In this document: one piece after another, positions 1-4,957 of the stretch
Numbering within the stretch: position 1 is the first letter of the stretch
Layout: every line of letters begins with the position of its first letter
Source: Acidobacteriaceae bacterium
GTDB taxonomy: Bacteria > Acidobacteriota > Terriglobia > Terriglobales > Acidobacteriaceae
Length of the DNA: 7,390 nucleotides
Reading direction: 5' to 3'
Assembly (NCBI GenBank): GCA_030040175.1
Contig: JASHUF010000169.1
Span: 1 to 7,390, forward strand
Made by a program: the position numbers and the translations under genes
The notes under the pieces: generated by a model
Databases searched by the model: none
Seen by the model: the letters and a program-made list of their open reading frames with translations, nothing else
What the model was told of the DNA's origin: nothing

Positions 1-496
1 CTTCGAAGAAGTCGGTGACGAGCTCCGATTGCAGATCGCCGACAAAACGGACGCGGACCTTGGTATCGACGGCGAACGCGGCGCGGCCGCTCAGATCGAC
101 GGCGGCGATGGCGAGGGTTTCATCCATGGGCATAAGGAAGTAACCGGCGCGGAGGATGCCGCGCTTCGCGCCGAGGGCGCGGTCGAAGGCCTCGCCCAGC
201 GCGATGCCGACATCCTCGACGGTGTGGTGCTGGTCCACATCGAGGTCGCCTTTGCAGGCAAGTTCGAGATCGAAGGCGCCGTGGCGGGTGAAGAGCTCGA
301 GCATGTGATCGAAGAAGCGGATGCCGGTGGAGATTTTGTATCGGCCGTGGCCCTCGATGGTGAGTTCGAGATCAATGCGCGTCTCCGCAGTGTGGCGCGC
401 GACGGAAGCGGTGCGATGTCTGGCGTTGGTGCCTTCCCGGGTCTCAGCAGCGAGACCCGGGGCACCCGATTTTTGTGCTTTGCGGTTCGTCGTCAT
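1..496 (-). CDS. hisB: Imidazoleglycerol-phosphate dehydratase, C-terminus cut by window edge
   Basis: HisB dehydrates imidazole-glycerol phosphate to imidazole-acetol phosphate (step 6 of histidine synthesis) in the cytoplasm, using Mn2+. I translated the minus strand from the ATG at 496-494; the frame stays open for 165 residues to the edge, against about 195-200 in the usual monofunctional enzyme, so roughly the last 35-60 residues are missing. Visible signatures are RHTAETRI (34-41), [13 protein letters not shown] (61-73), the metal-binding core [10 protein letters not shown] (86-95) followed by GIALGEA, and [16 protein letters not shown] (123-138). The second metal motif near the C-terminus is off the window. 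About 29 basic, low-complexity residues precede the conserved start of the domain, longer than usual; no later ATG is available. The start codon overlaps the hisC stop as ATGA, with only a distant purine-rich stretch (AAAGGAA) upstream, so translation is probably coupled to hisC. No phosphatase domain is fused at the N-terminus, unlike the E. coli protein. Confidence 0.95.
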   Translation of the reverse strand, partial: MTTNRKAQKSGAPGLAAETREGTNARHRTASVARHTAETRIDLELTIEGHGRYKISTGIRFFDHMLELFTRHGAFDLELACKGDLDVDQHHTVEDVGIALGEAFDRALGAKRGILRAGYFLMPMDETLAIAAVDLSGRAAFAVDTKVRVRFVGDLQSELVTDFFE

Positions 497-1680
497 TGTG
501 CCAGGTTTCCTTTCCGCAGCGCGGCCAGGGCGCGGTTCAATGCGGTGACAGCCTCGCGCATCTGCTCGCGCGTGCCGATGGTGATGCGCACGCGGCCGTC
601 GCAGCCGGGATCGGAGGAGCGGTCGCGCACGAGAACACCGGCTTCGCGCATGAGGCGCACGAACTCGGCGTGGCGCGGGCCGATTTCAACCAGCACAAAA
701 TTCGCGCGGCTGGACCAGCGGCGGATGTGAGCTGCATCGACGGCCGCTTCGAATTCGGCGCGGGCGGCAAGCACTTCGCTCCCATACCAATTGACGTAGG
801 CCTGGTCCTCGAGCGCTGCGGGCAGGCAGGCGAGGGCGAGCGAGTTCACGCTGTAGGGAGAAAGCACGCGGCGAATCCAGGGCATGAGAGCGGCGGCGCC
901 GGCGAGAACGCCGAGGCGCAGGCCGGCGAGGCCATAGGCTTTCGAAAATGTCCGCGCGACGATGAGATTAGGTACGACACCGATGAGGTCGAGGAGGGTT
1001 TCGCCGTGGAAGTGGAAGTAGGCCTCGTCGACAAAGACCACCGCATGTGGAGCGCGGCGCAGAATTTCGAGCAACTGCGCGCGCGTGGCCACAGAACCCG
1101 AGGGGCTGTTGGGGTTGGCAATGGCAATGATCTTCGTGCGCGGCGAAATGGCGGTGAGCAGGCGCTCGTGGGGAAATGTGAGATCGTCGCCGGCCTGGAT
1201 CGCGATCACGCGCGCGTCAGTTGCCGATGCGTAAACTTCGTACATGGTGTACGTGGGCACGGGCAAAAGCAGTTCGTCGCCGGAGTCGAGGAAGGTTTCA
1301 AAAAGCACGTGGATGGCTTCATCGACGCCGTTGGTGAGCACGACCTGTTCCGGCTTGAGGCCAAGATGCGCGGCCACGAGGGCTTCGACGGGCTCGCGCT
1401 CGGGATAACGCGTGAGTGAGCCGGCGGAGATGGCGGCGAGGACTTCGCGCACTTTGGGTGAGCAGGCAACCGTGTTCTCGTTGAAGTCGAGCCGCAGGGA
1501 GTCGCGGCTGCCCAGCGGCGGATGATACTCCTTCATCGCCTGGACGCGGGCGCGGGGCGCGGGTATTTCTGCGGCGCTCGCGTTTGCCGCCTCAGGGGCT
1601 AAAGCCCATTGTTCTTTTTGAGGACTGTCGGCGTACGGGCTGAAGCCCGCACCCTTCACTCCGGAAGATGAATTAGGCAC
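493..1680 (-). CDS. hisC: Histidinol-phosphate aminotransferase with repeat-derived N-terminal extension
   Basis: HisC is a PLP-dependent fold-type I aminotransferase that converts imidazole-acetol phosphate plus glutamate to L-histidinol phosphate (step 7). Signatures, numbered from the GTG start: LDFNENT (64-70), the NPNSPSG loop (189-195), FVDEAYFHF (216-224), the PLP-lysine motif [14 protein letters not shown] with Lys247, and RVRITIGT (363-370) near the C-terminus for phosphate binding. The start is GTG at 1680, chosen because AGGAGG sits four bases upstream inside the end of hisD; it overlaps the hisD stop by 8 nt. This gives 395 residues, about 45 more than usual. The alternative ATG at 1536 would give a normal 347 residues but has no clear ribosome site and would discard residues ARVQAM just before EYHPPL, which look native. 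Residues about 10-31 are encoded by a palindromic repeat pair. The stop overlaps the hisB start. Confidence 0.95.
   Translation of the reverse strand: MPNSSSGVKGAGFSPYADSPQKEQWALAPEAANASAAEIPAPRARVQAMKEYHPPLGSRDSLRLDFNENTVACSPKVREVLAAISAGSLTRYPEREPVEALVAAHLGLKPEQVVLTNGVDEAIHVLFETFLDSGDELLLPVPTYTMYEVYASATDARVIAIQAGDDLTFPHERLLTAISPRTKIIAIANPNSPSGSVATRAQLLEILRRAPHAVVFVDEAYFHFHGETLLDLIGVVPNLIVARTFSKAYGLAGLRLGVLAGAAALMPWIRRVLSPYSVNSLALACLPAALEDQAYVNWYGSEVLAARAEFEAAVDAAHIRRWSSRANFVLVEIGPRHAEFVRLMREAGVLVRDRSSDPGCDGRVRITIGTREQMREAVTALNRALAALRKGNLAQ
1590..1652. repeat. Palindromic repeat pair inside the hisC 5' coding region
   Basis: Two short palindromes lie 28 bases apart: GGGCTAAAGCCC (1596-1607) and CGGGCTGAAGCCCG (1636-1649). 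Both follow the plan GGGCT-NN-AGCCC. The outer flanks and AT-richer spacer (TTCTTTTTGAGG) differ from the surrounding coding sequence. I recall paired elements of this type as dispersed repeats in acidobacterial genomes, mostly between genes; this is memory, not a search. Here it is read in frame as part of HisC without a stop codon. Confidence 0.6.
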
Positions 1681-2962
1681 GGGACCTCCTCATGGAAGAT
1701 TGGGCGCGCAAGCGCGTGCGTACGGCTTCGGCGTGGGCGGTGAGGCCTTCGGCTTCGGCCAGCAGTGCCGCTTTGAGACCAAGCGCGCGCACGGCAGGGA
1801 GCGTGTATTCCTGCACGGTGACCAGCTTGAGGAAGTCATGCACGCTCAAACCGCCGCGCACGCGCGCCATGCCGCCTGTAGGCAGGGTGTGGTTGGGGCC
1901 GGAGATGTAATCGCCCAGGGGCTGCGCCGACCAGCGGCCGACGAAAACAGAGCCGGCGTTTTCGATCCAGGCTAGGTCGTCCTGCGAATCCACAGTGAGA
2001 TGCTCGGGCGCGAGGCGATTGGTGAGGGCGCGCGCCTCTTCGAGATTCGCCGCCACGAGGGCGACCCCCTTGCGCGCGAGCGCTGCACGCGCCGTGGGAT
2101 TCTTGCGGCTGCGCTCGCGGACTTCGGCGATGACCTGCCGGGCAAGGTCAGCGCGCGTGGTGATGAAGACGGCGAGGGCTTCGGGATCGTGCTCGGCCTG
2201 GGCGACGAAGTCTGCGGCGATCGCGGCGGCCTTGCCACGCTCGCTGGTGACGACAATCTCGGTTGGGCCGGCGAGCATGTCAATTGCGCAATCGAAGGCG
2301 ACGAGACGCTTGGCTGCGGTGACGAAAAGATTGCCGGGACCGGCGATTTTATCGACGCGCGGAATGGATTGCGTGCCGTAGGCGAGAGCCGCGATGGCGT
2401 GCGCGCCGCCCACGCGATAAAACTCGGCAATGCCGAGCAGGTGCGCCGCGGCCAGAGTTGCCGGCGCAGGATTCGGCGAGACCACGACAATGCGCGCAAC
2501 GCCCGCAACCTGCGCGGGGATGGCGGTCATGAGCAAAGTGGACGGCAGGGGATGACGGCCGCTGGGAACGTAACAGCCGACGGCGCTGAGCGGGCGCACA
2601 AGCTGGCCGGTGGTAAGGCCGGCAAGCGGAGAATATGTCCACGAACGCGGAAGCTGGTGCTCGGCGAAGCCGCGAATCTGCTCGGAGGCGGTAGAAATGG
2701 CGTTGCGCAACGCAGGGTCGAGGGCGTCCCACGCGGCCGCCATCTCTTCCTGTGTGACGCGCAAGGCCTCGGGGCCGGCGAGCGAGTCGAACTGCGCGGC
2801 GTAGCGAAACAACGCGCGATCACCCTGTTTGCGGACGGCCGAGACGATGCGGCGAACCGCCGGGGCGACGCGGTCGAGGGCTGCATTCCCGCGCTGCTCG
2901 AGAGCAGCGATTGTCTCCTGCGCGAGACGCGAACCGCGCCCAGTTGTCCGAATCAGTCGCAT
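1673..2962 (-). CDS. hisD: Histidinol dehydrogenase
   Basis: HisD oxidises L-histidinol to L-histidine in two NAD+-dependent steps (steps 9 and 10) and needs Zn2+. The 429-residue length is normal for the family. The Zn-ligand pattern known from E. coli is intact: Gln255 and His258 in AQAEHD, Asp351 in LGDYISGPNH, and His410 in GLTAHAE. The catalytic pair is Glu320-His321 in LAPEHL. Other family blocks are RVGGAHAIAALAYGT (183-197), KIAGPGNLFVTAAK (205-218), IDMLAGPTE (227-235) and LPTGGMARVRGGLSVHDFLK (360-379). The usual VPGG.A.YPSS segment reads VPSGRHPLPST (132-142), a variant near the substrate/NAD region. The start ATG at 2962 has AGGAGA four to five bases upstream and follows the hisG stop after 13 nt. 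The end overlaps the hisC start by 8 nt and carries the hisC ribosome site. Confidence 0.97.
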   Translation of the reverse strand: MRLIRTTGRGSRLAQETIAALEQRGNAALDRVAPAVRRIVSAVRKQGDRALFRYAAQFDSLAGPEALRVTQEEMAAAWDALDPALRNAISTASEQIRGFAEHQLPRSWTYSPLAGLTTGQLVRPLSAVGCYVPSGRHPLPSTLLMTAIPAQVAGVARIVVVSPNPAPATLAAAHLLGIAEFYRVGGAHAIAALAYGTQSIPRVDKIAGPGNLFVTAAKRLVAFDCAIDMLAGPTEIVVTSERGKAAAIAADFVAQAEHDPEALAVFITTRADLARQVIAEVRERSRKNPTARAALARKGVALVAANLEEARALTNRLAPEHLTVDSQDDLAWIENAGSVFVGRWSAQPLGDYISGPNHTLPTGGMARVRGGLSVHDFLKLVTVQEYTLPAVRALGLKAALLAEAEGLTAHAEAVRTRLRAQSSMRRSRA

Positions 2963-2975
2963 CCATTCTCCTCGC

Positions 2976-3851
2976 CTAAAGCACCACCTTGTTGAGCGGA
3001 TATTCGACGATGCCTGCGCCTCCGGCCGCTTTCAGGCGCGGGATCACATCGCGCGCCGTGCTTTCATCCACGATGGTGTTCACCGCAACCCACTCGGAGT
3101 CGCTCAGTTCGGAGACGGTGGGCGAGTTGAGCGCCGGCAGCACCGCCAGCACCGAGGCAAGATGGGAGCGCTTTACGTTGAGCATGAGGCCAACCTGCGA
3201 TTGCGCATCGATGGCGCCGCGGAGCATGGTGGCGATCTGATCGAGCTTGGCGCGCTTCCACGGGTCGGCGAGCGCGGCCTTGCCTGCGATGAGGTGGGTT
3301 TCGCTCTCCATCACCGTGTCAATAATCTTGAGGTGATTGGCCTTGAGCGAACTGCCGGTCTCCGTGACTTCAACAATTGCGTCGGCGAGCATCGGCGGCT
3401 TGACTTCCGTGGCGCCCCAACTGAATTCGACCTTGACGTTCACGCCTTTTTGAGCGAAGTAGCGTCTGGAGACCTCGACCAGCTCGGTGGCGATGATCCT
3501 GCCTTCGAGATCCTCTGCCTTTTCAAATCCGCTCGACTCGGGGACAGCGAGCACCCAGCGCACCTTGCGGCGGCTCTGCTTGGCATAAGTAAGCGTGGTG
3601 ATGCTTGTCAATTCGAGGCCGCTTTCGACCACCCAATCGATGCCGGTGAGGCCGGCGTCGAGGACGCCGTGATCGACATAGCGGGCCATCTCCTGCGCGC
3701 GGATGAGCATGCACTCGATTTCCGGGTCGTCGATCGAGGGAAAGTAGGAGCGGCCGTCGGCGTAAATGTTCCATCCGGCGCGCTTGAAGAGCGCAATGGT
3801 GGCATCCTGCAGGCTGCCCTTGGGAATGCCGAGGCGAAGTTTTTCAGCCAT
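2976..3851 (-). CDS. hisG: ATP phosphoribosyltransferase, long form
   Basis: HisG condenses ATP with PRPP to phosphoribosyl-ATP, the committed and feedback-inhibited first step. The protein has 291 residues. [11 protein letters not shown] (4-14) starts the catalytic domain; the PRPP-binding loop is [12 protein letters not shown] (161-172). A further domain follows from about residue 215 (LMLNVKRS, then [13 protein letters not shown] and [13 protein letters not shown]), which fits the ACT-like histidine-binding domain of the long (HisG-L) class. It should therefore be a self-sufficient hexamer that binds histidine itself and needs no HisZ subunit; that is inferred from length and class. The frame is open 15 codons further upstream, but I chose ATG 3851 because GGAGGTG lies five bases upstream and the family start [12 protein letters not shown] fits. 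The start overlaps the hisI stop by 8 nt (ATGGCTGA), so translation is likely coupled. Confidence 0.97.
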   Translation of the reverse strand: MAEKLRLGIPKGSLQDATIALFKRAGWNIYADGRSYFPSIDDPEIECMLIRAQEMARYVDHGVLDAGLTGIDWVVESGLELTSITTLTYAKQSRRKVRWVLAVPESSGFEKAEDLEGRIIATELVEVSRRYFAQKGVNVKVEFSWGATEVKPPMLADAIVEVTETGSSLKANHLKIIDTVMESETHLIAGKAALADPWKRAKLDQIATMLRGAIDAQSQVGLMLNVKRSHLASVLAVLPALNSPTVSELSDSEWVAVNTIVDESTARDVIPRLKAAGGAGIVEYPLNKVVL

Positions 3852-4209
3852 TGTGCACCTCCGCGCTCTGCGTCCCAAGCTGCGCGTTAAGCGCAATTGG
3901 ACGCGTGAAACAGCTCACGGTGCCTTCATGGCAAACCAGGCCGTCGCCCTCGACCTCGACGCGAAAGAGCAGCGCATCGTTGTCGCAGTCGGTGGCAATG
4001 GAGACGACGCGCAGGCGGTTGCCGCTGGTTTCGCCCTTCATCCACAGCTTCTGCCGAGTGCGGCTCCAGAAGGTGACGTATCCACTTGCGCGCGTCCTGG
4101 TGTAGCTGGCGGCATTCAAAAAGCCCAGCATCAGCACTTCGCCGGTGCGCGCGTCCTGCACAATGCCGGGGACGAGTCCGTCCATTTTGTCAAAGTCAAT
4201 TCGTTCCAC
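3844..4209 (-). CDS. hisI: Phosphoribosyl-AMP cyclohydrolase, stand-alone
   Basis: HisI opens the adenine ring of phosphoribosyl-AMP (step 3) and uses Zn2+ and Mg2+. It has 121 residues, the size of the cyclohydrolase domain alone; the pyrophosphohydrolase (HisE) domain fused to it in many bacteria is absent and must be encoded elsewhere. Visible motifs are [10 protein letters not shown] (23-32), [18 protein letters not shown] (47-64), DCDNDALL (74-81) with Asp74, Asp76 and Asp78 as likely metal ligands and Cys75 as a Zn ligand, and [11 protein letters not shown] (91-101) with Cys93 and Cys100. The start is GTG at 4209, preceded by GAGGAGGAG about six bases upstream. It is the first structural gene of the operon and lies 32 bases downstream of the leader terminator T-run, so its transcription should depend on terminator read-through. 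Confidence 0.95.
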   Translation of the reverse strand: MERIDFDKMDGLVPGIVQDARTGEVLMLGFLNAASYTRTRASGYVTFWSRTRQKLWMKGETSGNRLRVVSIATDCDNDALLFRVEVEGDGLVCHEGTVSCFTRPIALNAQLGTQSAEVHNG

Positions 4210-4241
4210 TGCTCTCCTCCTCTGTTGAGATTTTGGGCACT

Positions 4242-4272
4242 AAAAAACCCGCGGGCTTCAATCGCCGGCGGG
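4242..4272 (-). terminator. Intrinsic terminator of the his attenuator
   Basis: On the minus strand CCCGC-C-GGC, loop GATTGAA, GCC-C-GCGGG, then TTTTTT. That is five plus three GC-rich pairs around one C/C mismatch, with a 7-base loop. It lies between the leader peptide stop and the hisI ribosome site, so it would end transcription before the first biosynthetic gene unless the antiterminator forms. Confidence 0.85.
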
Positions 4273-4304
4273 CTGGGGTGTTTCCTTCGATCTCTCTGGC
4301 CTTG

Positions 4305-4382
4305 TCAGCTCAGGCCATGGCAGTCCGCCGGCATGGAGGTTCCATGATGGGGATGGTGGCCGTGATGGCGGAAGCTGTGCAT
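4305..4382 (-). CDS. his operon leader peptide, histidine-rich
   Basis: A 25-codon frame runs from ATG 4382 to TGA 4307-4305, with eight His codons (2, 6, 7, 9, 10, 12, 13, 22). The core RHHGHHPHHG (5-14) puts six His in eight codons. His codons are of both kinds (CAT and CAC). It ends 96 bases before the hisI start and its codons overlay attenuator segments 1 and 2. The product is not expected to act as a protein; its translation would measure charged tRNA-His. The only ribosome-site-like sequence is AAGAG two bases before ATG, with an in-frame GTG directly upstream (4385); the stronger AGGAGG at 4411-4406 is too far away. Short genes of this kind are usually missed by automatic annotation. 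Alternative: a chance His-rich frame, unlikely given its exact placement over the hairpin segments and before a his operon. Confidence 0.85.
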   Translation of the reverse strand: MHSFRHHGHHPHHGTSMPADCHGLS

Positions 4383-4390
4383 CACTCTTG

Positions 4391-4420
4391 ACGTTACGGT
4401 ACCACCCTCCTGGGTGTCAA
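4391..4420 (-). promoter_or_regulatory. Candidate sigma-70-type promoter of the his operon
   Basis: A perfect TTGACA lies at 4420-4415 on the minus strand. At 18 bases spacing the -10 candidate is TAACGT (4396-4391), a weak three-of-six match to TATAAT; at 17 bases it would be GTAACG. Initiation would fall about 4384, almost at the leader ATG, making the leader message nearly leaderless. A start further upstream cannot be excluded. Confidence 0.45.
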
Positions 4421-4430
4421 ATGTTTTGTG

Positions 4431-4453
4431 CGGCCGCGGTTTCGAAGCGGCCG
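4431..4453. other. Inverted repeat upstream of the his promoter
   Basis: CGGCCGC (4431-4437) and GCGGCCG (4447-4453) form perfect 7-base arms around GGTTTCGAA, which itself holds the palindrome TTCGAA. It lies 11 bases upstream of the his TTGACA, between the divergent his and helix-hairpin-helix genes. It could be an operator or a transcript hairpin; GC-rich palindromes also arise by chance in this base composition. Confidence 0.4.
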
Positions 4454-4514
4454 GAACTGGTCTAAGATGCTGCCAGCCGGAAAATGCTCTCTGTTGCGCC
4501 GGAGGATGCAGCCG

Positions 4515-4928
4515 ATGACCGTCCCCGACTTGTCGAAGAGCCCGATTTCGCTCCACTGCGAGCGCCGGATGCGGGCGCCGCTCACCCTCCCGGGCTGGAA
4601 ATTCGTGCAAGGGAGATGGAGCATGGCGCTGCTTGCGGCCTTGATGGCTCGTTCGCTTGTGGCTGGGGTTCCGCAAAACGCGACCCGGGACGCACAGGCG
4701 GCCGCGCCTCGCTCCACGCAGCAGCAGCCGGCCGCGCCTGTCGACATCAACCACGCCACCATGAGGGAGCTGATGCAGGTCCCCGGCATGACCCAGTCGT
4801 GGGCGGCGCGGATCGTGCGCTTCCGACCGTACCGGACCAAACAGGACTTACTGGACAAGGGCGTGGTGACCAGCCAGGTCTACGACCGCATCAAGGATTT
4901 CGTGATCGCGCACCGGGACAAACAGTAG
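4515..4928 (+). CDS. ComEA-like helix-hairpin-helix protein, probably exported
   Basis: The C-terminal half is a helix-hairpin-helix domain: DINHATMRELMQVPGM (77-92), then AARIVRFRPYRTKQDLL (97-113) and VTSQVYDRIKDFVIAHR (118-134). This is the fold of ComEA-type DNA-binding proteins and of many small exported proteins of uncertain role. Before it are a hydrophobic stretch MALLAALMARSLVAG (37-51) and an Ala/Gln/Pro-rich linker (about 59-76), which suggests a signal peptide or membrane anchor. The canonical LPGIG turn reads VPGMT, so DNA binding may be weakened. Start uncertain: ATG 4515 has GGAGG nine bases upstream and the following codons have GC-rich third positions (137 residues); ATG 4623 has GGGAG seven bases upstream and starts at the hydrophobic stretch (101 residues) but lacks a basic N-region; ATG 4569 lies between. 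It is divergent from the his operon and convergent with the efflux pump. A DNA uptake role is possible but not shown. Confidence 0.75.
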   Translation: MTVPDLSKSPISLHCERRMRAPLTLPGWKFVQGRWSMALLAALMARSLVAGVPQNATRDAQAAAPRSTQQQPAAPVDINHATMRELMQVPGMTQSWAARIVRFRPYRTKQDLLDKGVVTSQVYDRIKDFVIAHRDKQ

Positions 4929-4937
4929 CGCCGGACC

Positions 4938-4952
4938 CGCTCAACGCGAGCG
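4938..4952. other. Small hairpin between convergent genes
   Basis: CGCTC-AACGC-GAGCG forms a 5-base stem in the 29-base gap between the helix-hairpin-helix gene and the pump gene. It could help end transcription from either side, but no T-run follows on either strand, so a terminator role is only a suggestion. Confidence 0.25.
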
Positions 4953-4957
4953 CCGGA

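Larger units (their letters stand above)
4242..4382 (-). promoter_or_regulatory. his operon attenuator (leader RNA with mutually exclusive hairpins)
   Basis: The leader RNA (minus strand) contains four ordered segments. Segment 1, CAGCTTCCGCC (4377-4367), lies over leader codons 2-6. Segment 2, GCCGGCGGACTG (4332-4321), lies over codons 17-21. Segment 3, CAGCCCGCCGGC (4275-4264), is the 5' part of the terminator. Segment 4, GCCCGCGGG (4256-4248), is followed by six T. Segment 1 pairs with the last nine bases of segment 2 (UCCGCC with GGCGGA, then CAG with CUG across a 2-nt bulge). Segment 2 pairs with segment 3 in 11 of 12 positions (antiterminator). Segment 3 pairs with 4 (terminator). Two more hairpins are visible: CATGGA-ACC-TCCATG (4346-4332) and TGGCCT/AGGCCA (4317-4297) around the leader stop codon. 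Known logic from enteric his and trp leaders: stalling on His codons covers segment 1 and allows 2:3, so transcription continues; otherwise 3:4 forms and it stops. The pairing is seen; the function is inferred. Confidence 0.85.

Noticed and set aside
91..465. Minus-strand open frame of 124 codons at the left end
   Set aside because: It is in a different frame from hisB, which reads through this region with intact DQHHTVED and PMDE motifs; the Ser/Pro-rich product is a shadow.
475..1419. Long plus-strand open frame opposite hisC
   Set aside because: It is antisense to a clear HisC with all motifs intact, has no recognisable domain, and long antisense frames are expected in GC-rich coding DNA.
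2000..2995. Plus-strand open frame of 331 codons opposite hisD
   Set aside because: The minus strand encodes complete HisD with its Zn ligands; the antisense product shows no family features.
2829..3890. Plus-strand open frame of 353 codons opposite hisG
   Set aside because: Shadow of hisG; composition follows the reverse of the sense codons.
4463..4468. TAAGAT as a -10 box for the helix-hairpin-helix gene
   Set aside because: Only four of six match and the upstream -35 candidate (TTCGAA, 4441-4446) is poor; not strong enough to list as a promoter.
4394..4858. Minus-strand open frame opposite the helix-hairpin-helix gene, with a protein-like stretch (SEIGLFDKSGTVIG)
   Set aside because: It looks plausible locally, but the plus strand carries a recognisable HHH domain with ribosome sites, and this frame would run into the his promoter.
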